From positions 1 through 8,167 of the forward strand of contig JAGRBY010000323.1 of NCBI GenBank assembly GCA_020433835.1: a stretch of 8,167 bases of DNA, read 5' to 3'. Origin of the DNA: Anaerolineae bacterium (GTDB lineage: Bacteria; Chloroflexota; Anaerolineae; 4572-78; J111). The position numbers were made by a program, and so were the translations under genes. Positions 1-6,120 of the stretch are shown here, piece after piece; position 1 is the stretch's first letter, and each line of letters starts with the position of its first letter. The notes under the pieces were generated by a model. It saw nothing but the letters and a program-made list of their open reading frames with translations. It searched no databases and was not told the DNA's origin.

Positions 1-404
1 GCTAATTTGTCGAACGCATCTTCAACTTCTATCACGTCTTGTAAGGCCCGTGCCTCCTGCGCGTTCCGCAGCAGAGAGGCCAGATCATTATAAACGGCAA
101 TGTATTCTGTATACTTGCTTTGATACGCCAACCGCTGGCGGGGATCACTTGTTTCCAAGAAATTACGCAGCAAATCGGTTCGCTCCAGCGTCAACATCTG
201 AAGTTCAACCGTTAAGCGCTCGACGCGATTGCGGGCCATAATAATCTCGGTTTGTCGTTTACTAACTCCGTAGGCTGTTAGTCCGGCTAAGCCAATTAAC
301 AGCGCCACCAGCAGCAAAATTGTAAAATTAAGGCCGACAAATTGTCCAACCCGCAGCGAATGAATGAATTTTTGTCCCAATGTGAAATTAAACCCCGGCA
401 GCAT
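1..404 (-). CDS. N-terminal part of a membrane sensor protein (CHASE3/four-helix-bundle type), truncated by the window edge
   Basis: The frame is open from an ATG at 404-402 to the left edge, giving 134 residues with the C-terminus missing. A short cytoplasmic start is followed by one strong membrane segment at about residues 22-46, rich in Leu, Ile, Val and Ala. After it comes a long, charged, heptad-like helical stretch (about 48-134) containing LERTDLLRNFLETSDP. This layout resembles the extracytoplasmic CHASE3 or 4HB sensor bundle of histidine kinases, chemoreceptors and diguanylate cyclases, but no output domain is visible, so the class is undecided. An in-frame TGA lies just upstream, followed by a possible TTG start at 440. 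ATG 404 is preferred because a TATAAT box ends 6 nt before it. There is no Shine-Dalgarno sequence. It lies downstream of znuB on the same strand, separated by about 290 bp. Existence of the gene is fairly sure; the function is inferred. Confidence 0.7.
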   Translation of the reverse strand, partial: MLPGFNFTLGQKFIHSLRVGQFVGLNFTILLLVALLIGLAGLTAYGVSKRQTEIIMARNRVERLTVELQMLTLERTDLLRNFLETSDPRQRLAYQSKYTEYIAVYNDLASLLRNAQEARALQDVIEVEDAFDKL

Positions 405-410
405 GTGTTC

Positions 411-440
411 ATTATATACTGCATTGTAGGGGAAGGACAA
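411..440 (-). promoter_or_regulatory. Promoter of the sensor gene, possibly giving a leaderless mRNA
   Basis: On the minus strand, TTGTCC (440-435; 4 of 6 matches to TTGACA) is followed by an 18-nt spacer and a perfect TATAAT (416-411). The ATG begins at 404, exactly 7 nt after the last T of the -10 box, which is where transcription would be expected to start. No ribosome binding site is present. The boxes are seen directly; the leaderless start is inferred. Confidence 0.5.
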
Positions 441-472
441 TCAACCTTTATGCCTGTTTTTCATCAGGTTGA
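441..472. repeat. Inverted repeat just upstream of the sensor promoter
   Basis: TCAACCT (441-447) is the exact reverse complement of AGGTTGA (466-472), with an 18-nt spacer that itself holds part of a CCTG/CAGG pair. It abuts the -35 box of the sensor gene. No U-tract follows on either strand, so it is more likely a protein-binding site than a terminator, or it may be chance. Confidence 0.3.
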
Positions 473-692
473 ATTAAAAATTGACCACAGCTATATCGAT
501 CACATGATGGCAAATTTGGTCTATGAGTGCGACTTCGTGGCTGACAACCAGCACTCCAACTGGTGCTACCGGCCAAAACTCAATATGGGCTGCCAAAGTT
601 TGAGCCTGAGTTACGGCAGCGAGCATCGCTGCCATCTTGTAGACGATGAGGAGGTGAATGATTCGGGGACAGAGATAGTGCTGTGGGTCATA

Positions 693-1538
693 TTAAAGAT
701 GGGTATGCATCAGTCGTTGGGATGCGTGTTTGTGAAGCGAGGAAAAAATGAGGGCCAGGCCAAAAACGCCGGCTTGCACCAATACAATACTGGCCCCGGA
801 GGCAATATCAATATAGAAGCTTAGATACATCCCTACAAAACCGGTTAAAGCGCCGATCAAGGTTGAGAGCATAATCATTCGGTTAAAACTATCGGTTAAA
901 AGCCGGGCGCTGATGGCCGGAATGACAAGGGCTGCTGCTATCAGGGTAACCCCTAATATTTGCATCGAGGCAATGAGAGCGGCCGCCAGGATGAGCGCAA
1001 AGAGGGTGTCAATCCACTCTGTCTTCACGCCATAAACTCGAGCCACTTCAGCGTCGAAGGTAACAAACAGTAATTGCTTATAAATAAAGAAGATGGCAAC
1101 GCTAATCAGCAGGGCTACACCAGCCACTATCCATAGATCCTGGGTAGTGACACCCAGAATATTTCCAAAGAGGGCAGCATCAAAGGACTGGGTAAAACGG
1201 CGATAGCGGCTGATCAACGCCACCCCAACGGCAAAACTGGCTGTGGTAATAACCCCGATAGCTGCATCAGCATTAATTTTAGTACGGCGTATGGTTTGGT
1301 TAATCATCATCGCGGCGGCAAACCCCCACAAGCCGGCCCCCAGGTAAAAGTTCCAACTCATTACAAATGCCACCACAGCGCCACCGAAGATGGCGTGGGA
1401 TAATCCGTGACCAATGTAGCTCATCCCGCGCAGCACGATATACACCCCTATTAGACCGCAAATTCCTCCCACGATTACCGCCACAAGGGTGCCGTTGCGA
1501 AAAAATTCAAACTCAAATGGATGCAGAAATATATCCAT
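693..1538 (-). CDS. znuB: Zinc/manganese ABC transporter permease, ABC-3 family (ZnuB-like)
   Basis: This is the membrane channel subunit of a high-affinity divalent metal importer; it works as a dimer with the ATPase encoded just upstream. The 281-residue product has the family's usual length and is hydrophobic throughout, with about eight membrane segments. Family hallmarks are an N-terminal GGICGLIGVYIVLRGMSYIG stretch, the HGLSHAIFGG segment after it, and the conserved core GVTLIAAALVIPAISARLL about two thirds along. The C-terminal tail HKHASQRLMHTHL is His-rich. Tandem ATGs occur at 1541 and 1538. The second sits 6 nt after AGAAGG and is preferred. The start overlaps the end of the ATPase gene by 26 nt, implying translational coupling. 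Zinc is the likeliest substrate because the partner binding protein has a 3His+Asp site, but manganese or iron cannot be excluded. Confidence 0.9.
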   Translation of the reverse strand: MDIFLHPFEFEFFRNGTLVAVIVGGICGLIGVYIVLRGMSYIGHGLSHAIFGGAVVAFVMSWNFYLGAGLWGFAAAMMINQTIRRTKINADAAIGVITTASFAVGVALISRYRRFTQSFDAALFGNILGVTTQDLWIVAGVALLISVAIFFIYKQLLFVTFDAEVARVYGVKTEWIDTLFALILAAALIASMQILGVTLIAAALVIPAISARLLTDSFNRMIMLSTLIGALTGFVGMYLSFYIDIASGASIVLVQAGVFGLALIFSSLHKHASQRLMHTHL

Positions 1539-2364
1539 CATTGACCTTCTCAATGGGGTGACCAGGGACAGGATCCGGCAGCACTTCGTGGTAAGTATGG
1601 CTGTGGGGCCGCTGCTGAATAAAGAGCATCCCATCTTGCCGAATGACCATCATATCACCCCGATAAGTTTCGTTCAAAGTATCTTCGACAAAGACCTCCT
1701 CAGGGCGGCCTTGAGCAATAATTCGCCGGTTAAGGCAAATGATCCAAGGGGCATGAGCGGCAGCGGCATTGAGATCGTGAATGATCATCAACACAGTCAT
1801 TCTTTCCCGGTTTAGATCGGCTAAGAGGTGAAGCACGTTTTCGGCAGTACGCATATCAACCCCGGTGGTCGGCTCGTCTAAAACTAATAAGTCTGGTTCC
1901 GCAATCAACGCCCGAGCCAAAAAAACGCGCTGCCGCTGACCGCCGGATAGGTCGCGAATGTGACGTTGGGCCAGATGATCAATCTCAAGTTGTTCCAGAA
2001 TGGTCCGCATCTGACGCTTTTCAGCACCACTGGGCCACGGCCAAATAGCAGCACGCCGAATGCGCCCCATCAACACCACCTGCTCCACGGTAACGGGAAA
2101 GTTCCAATCAATGGTTTCCAATTGGGGGACATATCCAACATGGGGGTTAGGTTGCCCGTCAAGTAATTGGCCGTGAATGTAAACCTCACCTTGGTTGGGC
2201 TTTAGGTTACCTAAGACCAGTTTGAGTAGGGTCGTTTTACCCGCGCCGCTGGGGCCAACCAGAGCCGCAAACTGACCAGGATGAAGGTGCAAATTAATAT
2301 CTTCTAAAGCCAGTTCAGCTCCATAAGCAAAGCTAACCTGACGAAGTTCAATGAGTGGCTGCAA
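1513..2364 (-). CDS. znuC: Zinc/manganese ABC transporter ATP-binding protein (ZnuC-like)
   Basis: This ATPase powers the metal importer from the cytoplasmic face. All motifs are present in 283 residues: Walker A GPSGAGKTT (37-45), Q-loop Q81 in GYVPQ, signature LSGGQ (139-143), Walker B LLVLDEP (159-165) and H-loop H196 in IIHD. After the ATPase core, a tail of about 40 residues includes HSHTYH (254-259), which might bind metal; this is an inference. The start is a TTG at 2364-2362, not an ATG: an AGGA sits 6 nt upstream (2371-2374), the reading MQPLIELRQVSFAYG matches the usual family N-terminus, and no nearby ATG exists. It follows the binding-protein gene by 39 nt and overlaps the permease gene, so the three form one operon. 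Confidence 0.93.
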   Translation of the reverse strand: MQPLIELRQVSFAYGAELALEDINLHLHPGQFAALVGPSGAGKTTLLKLVLGNLKPNQGEVYIHGQLLDGQPNPHVGYVPQLETIDWNFPVTVEQVVLMGRIRRAAIWPWPSGAEKRQMRTILEQLEIDHLAQRHIRDLSGGQRQRVFLARALIAEPDLLVLDEPTTGVDMRTAENVLHLLADLNRERMTVLMIIHDLNAAAAHAPWIICLNRRIIAQGRPEEVFVEDTLNETYRGDMMVIRQDGMLFIQQRPHSHTYHEVLPDPVPGHPIEKVNDGYISASI

Positions 2365-2370
2365 ATTTTT

Positions 2371-2374
2371 TCCT
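2371..2374 (-). promoter_or_regulatory. Ribosome binding site that fixes the TTG start of znuC
   Basis: AGGA lies 6 nt before the TTG at 2364 on the minus strand, in the 39-nt gap after the znuA stop. Since no ATG or GTG lies near, this site decides the start. A TTG start may keep ATPase output below that of the binding protein; that consequence is inferred. Confidence 0.6.
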
Positions 2375-2403
2375 ATCGTTAGATGAACGGGGTTTTGTAA
2401 TGA

Positions 2404-3450
2404 CTACTGTGCTTGCTCAACCATTTGGTCAACCCCAGTAACATTAGACGTATCAAAATCGGCAATCAAGTCGGGGTTACCTCCCAAAGCCTTGGACATA
2501 ATCTTTACATCTTCAACCATCAACCCCAAATAAGAGTGGTTTGAGTCGCCCGGTTGACCGGGTAGGTCGTCATCACGTAAGGTGTCAATATACTGGACAC
2601 CGGCTTCTTTGGCAATTTGATCCAGTACCGGCGAAGGGAATACTTCTGAGCCAAAAATGGCCGGGACCTCTTCCTGACGCAACTGCGTAATCAGGTCTGC
2701 TACTTCCCGGGCTGAAGGTTCGGAAAAATCTGCCGGCTGAATTGCGCCAATGACCGTCATGCCATAATGGGGTGAAAAGTAGGCCCAGGAGTCATGGTAC
2801 GTCAGCAGTTTACGATCGGCTGCGGGGATGCTGTTGATGGTCGCCTGAATAGTCTGATCCAGAGCCTCAATACGAGCTTTAAAGGCATCATAATTCTGGT
2901 TGAAGTAGTCGGCATTAGCCGGGTCGCGTTTAACCAGGGCATCACGGCCAATTTCAGCGTAACGCAGGGCATACAACGGGTTGGTCCATAAATGAGGGTT
3001 AGGACTACCTGCCTCTTCCGGAAAGGAGAAATCGTATACATATTCATCGGGGGTAATTGTTTGTTCGCCCAACACAATAATCTCAGCATCGTCTTTTTTG
3101 TTAGCTTCGGCCAGCTTCAGAGTCGGCAGTTCCAGATGTAAGCCATTGATAAAGATCAGGTCAGCTTGAGCCAGCTTAGTGGCATCAGACGGTGCCGGTT
3201 CAAAGGTGTGCGAGTTTGTACCTTCGGGAACAATACCGAAGAGGTTAATTCTATCACCGCCAATGTTATAGATAATATTTGTAATAGGTGATACCGTTGT
3301 AACCACATTTAGCCTATCGTCATTGATCGCAATTGAGGTCTCAGTGGGAGGTGAACCGGCGCTACTATCAGGTTGAGTTAGGATTGTAGCGCCACAAGCC
3401 GCCAGAAAAATAGATACCAAAAGAGTTAAGAAAAATTCACGAATAATCAT
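2404..3450 (-). CDS. znuA: Zinc/manganese-binding lipoprotein of ABC importer (ZnuA/TroA-like)
   Basis: This is the cluster A-I solute-binding protein that captures the metal outside the membrane and hands it to the permease. The 348-residue product opens with a lipoprotein signal: basic MIIRE, a hydrophobic core, and lipobox LAAC with the lipidated Cys at 19. Expected metal ligands are visible: H81 (NSHTFEPAPSD), H153 (NPHLWTNP), H219 (TYHDSWAYF) and D302 (PGDSNHSYLGLM). His at the third position matches ZnuA/TroA-type sites; manganese-specific PsaA-type proteins carry Glu there. The His-rich loop of many ZnuA proteins is absent; the corresponding stretch is short and acidic. ATG 3450 is chosen because AAAGGTGAG lies upstream; the adjacent GTG at 3453 is an alternative. 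An in-frame ATG at 3504 lies upstream of the predicted transcription start and is unlikely. This is the first gene of the operon. Confidence 0.92.
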   Translation of the reverse strand: MIIREFFLTLLVSIFLAACGATILTQPDSSAGSPPTETSIAINDDRLNVVTTVSPITNIIYNIGGDRINLFGIVPEGTNSHTFEPAPSDATKLAQADLIFINGLHLELPTLKLAEANKKDDAEIIVLGEQTITPDEYVYDFSFPEEAGSPNPHLWTNPLYALRYAEIGRDALVKRDPANADYFNQNYDAFKARIEALDQTIQATINSIPAADRKLLTYHDSWAYFSPHYGMTVIGAIQPADFSEPSAREVADLITQLRQEEVPAIFGSEVFPSPVLDQIAKEAGVQYIDTLRDDDLPGQPGDSNHSYLGLMVEDVKIMSKALGGNPDLIADFDTSNVTGVDQMVEQAQ

Positions 3451-3480
3451 CACAATTAGTAGCTCACCTTTCTTTAACAA

Positions 3481-3523
3481 TTTGCAAATAATATTATACA
3501 TCAAAGTGATAATATTCGCAACT
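3481..3523. promoter_or_regulatory. Candidate Fur/Zur-family operator framing the znuA promoter
   Basis: Two inverted arms, TTTGCAAATA (3481-3490) and TATTCGCAA (3513-3521), bracket the promoter: one covers the -35 box and the other covers the predicted transcription start. TGATAAT (3507-3513), the typical half-site of Fur-family operators, runs into the second arm. TATTCGCAACT (3513-3523) and TGATAAT both recur exactly in the fur promoter region. The sequence matches are direct; the role as an operator is inferred. Confidence 0.5.
3493..3521 (-). promoter_or_regulatory. znuA operon promoter
   Basis: On the minus strand, TTGCGA (3521-3516; 4 of 6) is followed by a 17-nt spacer and a perfect TATAAT (3498-3493). 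Transcription would start near 3486, leaving a leader of about 36 nt to the ATG at 3450. Spacing and boxes fit a housekeeping-sigma promoter. Confidence 0.65.
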
Positions 3524-3537
3524 CTTAATTATTGTCA

Positions 3538-3573
3538 TTGCCAACAATTGCTACTGGTGATCCTGGTTGGCAA
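3538..3573. repeat. Inverted repeat between znuA promoter and ABC remnant
   Basis: TTGCCAAC (3538-3545) is the exact reverse complement of GTTGGCAA (3566-3573), separated by 20 nt. It lies upstream of the znuA -35 box and close to where the ABC ATPase remnant begins. It could be an activator site, a scar of the deletion, or chance. Confidence 0.3.
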
Positions 3574-3589
3574 AGTCCAGGTTCGAAAA

Positions 3590-3811
3590 GCCTCCGAGCA
3601 AGCCTTTATTGTTTCCTCACATGATTTGGAATTTATTTTAGAAGTGTGTGATCGGGTTCTGCTGCTCGACGAGGGCCAGTTCATTGTCGATGGCGATCCC
3701 AAACAGATGATGAGCGACTCGCCGCTGATGGAAGCGCACGGTCTCGAGCGGCCCCATTCGCTGGCTTTTCACAAAAACGATCACCATTCCGGCTCTAAAA
3801 CGACACCGTAA
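3590..3811 (+). pseudogene. C-terminal remnant of a CbiO/ECF-type ABC ATPase
   Basis: About 73 residues resemble the end of a cobalt/nickel-type (energy-coupling factor) ABC ATPase: the H-loop region FIVSSHDLEFILEVCDRVLLLDEG, then a typical IVDGDP turn, and the family's closing motif LMEAHGLERPHSL. Walker A, Q-loop, signature and Walker B, some 200 residues, are missing. The open frame extends upstream to 3482, but that part reads as unrelated low-complexity sequence and overlaps the znuA promoter. No Shine-Dalgarno site supports a start. The fragment ends in TAA at 3809-3811, overlapping the convergent hydratase gene by 17 bp. It is probably the stump of a lost metal transporter gene. It could have been left by a deletion or by rearrangement that brought the znu operon here. 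Confidence 0.75.
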
Positions 3812-4583
3812 CCGAGCCAATTGGCCCGAAATCAGCTTTAACGACCTCGCCGGGGTTGGCGTAGTAAATCTTATCGACACAAATGCCGGTTGTTACCAAA
3901 TCGCCGGTTTTGAGTCCCTGCCCCTTTGCGGACAAAGCATTCACCAGCCACGTCAATGAATTGAACGGATGACCGAGCACTGCCGCGCCGCTGCCGGTTT
4001 GGTTCAGTGCGCCATCGACCCACAGGCTAATTTCCTGCGTCGCCAAATCAAAGTCACGCCAATTTGTCACCCGTTCGCCGATGACCCAGGCTCCGTGAAC
4101 GGCCTGGTCGGCGATTAAGCTGATAGCTCCGATGGTCGTCCATGGCTCAAAGCGGCTGTCGACAATCTCGATGGCCGGCATGATGGCCCCCACGGCATCG
4201 GCCACCTCTTGGCGGCTGTACGGTGTCGATCTTGGCGGCAAGTCCTGCCCCAATTCGACGCCATACTCCGGCTCGATCACGCGGATGAAAAAATCATCCG
4301 CATAGAGCTGAGCCGGACTATCATAAACAAAGTTCGACAGCAACCGTCCCGAAAATGGGCCATCGACATGCAGGTCACGCTGGGCGGCTTCGTTGGTGCA
4401 AGCAATCTTATAGCCCACGGTTCGCCCACCGTAATGGGCCAGCAACTGCTCAACAAAGGCATCTTGTACAGCATAAGCTTCTATAAAGTTGTCCGGTCGG
4501 GTATCATCTGTCCAGTTGAGCAAGCGCTGAGGGGTTAAGCGCGCTTGCATCAGGTACGCTGCGGCTTTAGCTATCTTGTTCAT
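3795..4583 (-). CDS. 2-keto-4-pentenoate hydratase / 2-oxohepta-3-ene-1,7-dioate hydratase family protein (MhpD-like, FAH superfamily)
   Basis: Members add water to, or decarboxylate, 2-oxo-4-enoic acids in the lower meta-cleavage pathway of aromatic compounds and need a divalent metal. The 262-residue product has the usual length. Metal-ligand candidates match the MhpD pattern: E104 and E106 in IEPEYGVELG, and E139 in PAIEIVDSRF. Other family stretches are GRTVGYKIACTN (53-64), the GSGAAVLGHPFNSLTWLVN region (197-215) and the closing GDLVTTGICVD. The ATG at 4583 lies inside the end of the fur gene (17-nt overlap), with no obvious Shine-Dalgarno site, so translation is probably coupled; a GTG at 4610 is an alternative. 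No ring-cleavage dioxygenase, aldolase or other pathway gene is in view, so the substrate is unknown and 4-oxalocrotonate decarboxylase activity remains possible. Confidence 0.85.
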   Translation of the reverse strand: MNKIAKAAAYLMQARLTPQRLLNWTDDTRPDNFIEAYAVQDAFVEQLLAHYGGRTVGYKIACTNEAAQRDLHVDGPFSGRLLSNFVYDSPAQLYADDFFIRVIEPEYGVELGQDLPPRSTPYSRQEVADAVGAIMPAIEIVDSRFEPWTTIGAISLIADQAVHGAWVIGERVTNWRDFDLATQEISLWVDGALNQTGSGAAVLGHPFNSLTWLVNALSAKGQGLKTGDLVTTGICVDKIYYANPGEVVKADFGPIGSVTVSF

Positions 4584-5013
4584 TAATATGTTCGGGGCGA
4601 CAGCATTCACACCAGCCCATAATCACCATATGATTGGCATCGGCCACAAAATCAAACTCTGATTGAAGCCGTTCGACCATCGGTTCAAACATGCTGTTGG
4701 GCAAATCCATCGTTTTGCCGCAAACCCGACAAACCGAGTGATGATGCGTACCGTGGGTCTTAAGGGCATAGTGCGTGGTCGATGTCCCCATGTTTGATTC
4801 GGTGATAAGGCCTAACTCTTTTAGCAATTCCAGGGTACGATACACCGTAGCCAGACTAATATACGAATTGACCTCTTTCACCACGCTAAAAATATCTTCA
4901 GCCGTGATATGGCCCGAAAGCCCCTCGATGGCTTCTAAGATGATGGCTCGCTGCGGCGTTACCCGCAAACCACGCTCCTTCAAATCATTAAGCAAAGCAG
5001 ATTGTACAGCCAT
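4567..5013 (-). CDS. Fur-family metalloregulator, candidate Zur
   Basis: This is a DNA-binding repressor that senses a metal ion. The 148-residue product has the normal Fur length. The N-terminal winged helix covers about 8-75, with the TPQR start (19-22) and the recognition-helix signature SLATVYRTLELLKELGLI (53-70). The dimerisation half carries HGTHHHSVCRVCGK with CxxC at C95 and C98, and a C-terminal CECC cluster (C135, C137, C138) that may complete the structural zinc site. H35, E72, H81 and H90-92 are candidates for sensory sites. The ATG at 5013 is chosen because GGGA lies 8 nt upstream and the product matches family length; the frame stays open to 5184 but that part would lie upstream of the promoter. 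Adjacency to the znu genes and shared promoter motifs point to Zur rather than Fur or PerR, but sequence alone cannot settle the metal. Confidence 0.88.
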   Translation of the reverse strand: MAVQSALLNDLKERGLRVTPQRAIILEAIEGLSGHITAEDIFSVVKEVNSYISLATVYRTLELLKELGLITESNMGTSTTHYALKTHGTHHHSVCRVCGKTMDLPNSMFEPMVERLQSEFDFVADANHMVIMGWCECCRPEHINEQDS

Positions 5014-5036
5014 GTTTAACATCCCGTTTTTGATTT

Positions 5037-5047
5037 TATTCGCAACT
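5037..5047. promoter_or_regulatory. Shared 11-mer in the fur leader, candidate operator element
   Basis: TATTCGCAACT here is identical, in the same orientation, to 3513-3523 in the znuA promoter, and both genes are read from the opposite strand. It falls about 12-22 nt downstream of the predicted fur transcription start, a position where a bound repressor could block elongation. Confidence 0.45.
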
Positions 5048-5065
5048 GCATTACACTTAAACTCG

Positions 5066-5093
5066 ATAGTAACACAAACTTGATAATTGTCAA
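5066..5093 (-). promoter_or_regulatory. Promoter of the fur-hydratase operon
   Basis: On the minus strand, a perfect TTGACA (5093-5088) is followed by a 16-nt spacer and TACTAT (5071-5066; 4 of 6), with a TGn extension just before the -10 box that compensates for the weaker match. The transcription start would be near 5059, giving a leader of about 46 nt. Confidence 0.65.
5080..5093. promoter_or_regulatory. Fur-like imperfect palindrome over the fur -35 box
   Basis: TTGATAATTGTCAA is a near-perfect palindrome (6 of 7 paired positions) covering the whole -35 box. It contains TGATAAT (5081-5087), the same half-site found at 3507-3513. Binding here would block RNA polymerase, consistent with autorepression; this is inferred. 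Confidence 0.5.
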
Positions 5094-5201
5094 TCGTTTC
5101 TGAAAAACATCGCATCTGGTAAAAAAAGCGAGACACAACCAGAAGCATCCCATTTGTTCTCACGTGCTTTTTTACCCGCCCCATCCTTCATACGTTTACC
5201 C

Positions 5202-5206
5202 GGAGG
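5202..5206 (+). promoter_or_regulatory. Ribosome binding site of the alpha/beta hydrolase gene
   Basis: GGAGG lies 5 nt before the ATG at 5212, a near-ideal site. It decides for this start over an upstream in-frame ATG at 5164, whose extra 16 residues are Pro/Tyr-rich and unlike the family. No clear plus-strand promoter was identified between 5094 and 5201. Confidence 0.8.
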
Positions 5207-5211
5207 AAATC

Positions 5212-6081
5212 ATGCCCGCAGCAGATCGCTTCATTGATATCGGCCTCAACCTTCATATTCGCGAGTGGCCCGGCGAAAAACGTTCTTTCGTGCTGGTTCA
5301 CGGTCTGGCCAGTAACGCCCGCACCTGGGAAGCCGTAGCCGAGCATCTCGCTGCCGCCGGCCACCACGTCATCACCCTCGATCAGCGCGGCCATGGCCTC
5401 AGCGACAAACCGGATGAGGGCTACGATTTCGCGACGATCACCGCCGACCTGGCGCAGTTGCTCGACGTCCTCCAGCTCGATCATCCCATCTTGGCCGGTC
5501 AATCGTGGGGCGGCAACGTTATGCTCGAATTCGGGGCACGCTATCCCGGTCGAGCCTGTGGCTTGGCCTTTGTCGACGGCGGCTATCTCGATCTGCGCAG
5601 CCGGCCCGATCCTACGTGGGAAAAAATTTCGGCTGAACTGCGCCCGCCTGATCTGCTGGGCACGCCGCGTGCGACACTCAAGCAAAAGATGCAAGAATTT
5701 CACCCGGACTGGAGCGAAATGGGCATCGAAGCCACCCTGGCCAACTTCGAGACGCTGCCGGACGATACCATTCGCCCCTGGTTAACGCTCGATCGCCACC
5801 TCAAAATTCTGCGAGCGCTGTGGGAACAAACGCCCAACAGCCTATACGCCATCATACAAGAGCCGGTTCTCATCTGTGCGGCGGAAGACGCCAGAAATCC
5901 CGAATGGATGAAAGTCAAAGCCAAACAGGTCAACGCTGCCCACACCCAGCTTAAACGGGTTGAAGTCCACTGGTTCGAAAACACCGATCATGATATTCAC
6001 GTCCAAAGACCGACTCGGCTGGCCGATTTGTTTCTCGATGCGCTCAGCCACGGTATTTGGTCCAACTGCGGCCCATCGTAG
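5212..6081 (+). CDS. Alpha/beta hydrolase fold protein
   Basis: This is a cytoplasmic hydrolase of 289 residues with no signal peptide. The fold is plain: strand plus oxyanion region FVLVHGLASNARTW (26-39), LDQRGHGLSDKP (56-67), nucleophile elbow GQSWGG with S98, and a late His in ENTDHDIHVQRP (H260 by alignment to the usual GHxxHxxxP pattern). The acid is probably D227 or E225 in CAAEDARNP. A helical cap of about 90 residues (125-215) lies between the nucleophile and the acid. The substrate could be an ester, a lactone or a C-C bond. A meta-cleavage hydrolase role is tempting because an MhpD-like hydratase is nearby, but the genes are divergent and nothing proves a link. Base composition becomes visibly richer in G+C from here on than in the znu operon. 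Confidence 0.85.
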   Translation: MPAADRFIDIGLNLHIREWPGEKRSFVLVHGLASNARTWEAVAEHLAAAGHHVITLDQRGHGLSDKPDEGYDFATITADLAQLLDVLQLDHPILAGQSWGGNVMLEFGARYPGRACGLAFVDGGYLDLRSRPDPTWEKISAELRPPDLLGTPRATLKQKMQEFHPDWSEMGIEATLANFETLPDDTIRPWLTLDRHLKILRALWEQTPNSLYAIIQEPVLICAAEDARNPEWMKVKAKQVNAAHTQLKRVEVHWFENTDHDIHVQRPTRLADLFLDALSHGIWSNCGPS

Positions 6082-6100
6082 ACACCGGTGTGGAATGGAG

Positions 6101-6120
6101 TCACAAAGCTTGCTTTGTCA
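6101..6120. repeat. Palindromic repeat, copy 1
   Basis: ACAAAGC-TT-GCTTTGT is a perfect inverted repeat 20 nt after the hydrolase stop. The 20-nt block 6101-6120 matches 18 of 20 bases of the core of the larger palindrome at 7405-7438. No U-tract follows, so it is not a standard terminator. It may be a REP-like or degraded miniature element. Confidence 0.55.

Larger units (their letters stand above)
405..692. other. Intergenic stretch without a convincing gene
   Basis: This lies between the znuB stop and the sensor start. The minus frame directly after the znuB stop stays open from 692 to a TAA at 476-474 and contains an ATG at 635 (53 residues, with a segment GVLVVSHEVALIDQIC). It has no Shine-Dalgarno sequence and no family I recognise. 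A plus-strand frame across 342-824 is also open, but it runs antisense to the sensor and znuB ends and looks like a shadow. The stretch may be decayed coding sequence. No clear terminator for the znu operon is visible. Confidence 0.4.

Noticed and set aside
342..824. Plus-strand open frame of 160 codons across the left intergenic region
   Set aside because: It runs antisense to the ends of the sensor and znuB genes, has no ribosome binding site or recognisable domain, and its composition looks like a shadow frame.
5014..5184. Longer start for the Fur-family protein (205 residues)
   Set aside because: The extra residues are unlike the family and the region contains the TTGACA/TACTAT promoter and leader.
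5188..5703. Minus-strand open frame of 171 codons inside the hydrolase gene
   Set aside because: The plus strand carries a complete alpha/beta hydrolase with nucleophile, His and a strong ribosome binding site; the minus frame has no recognisable features.
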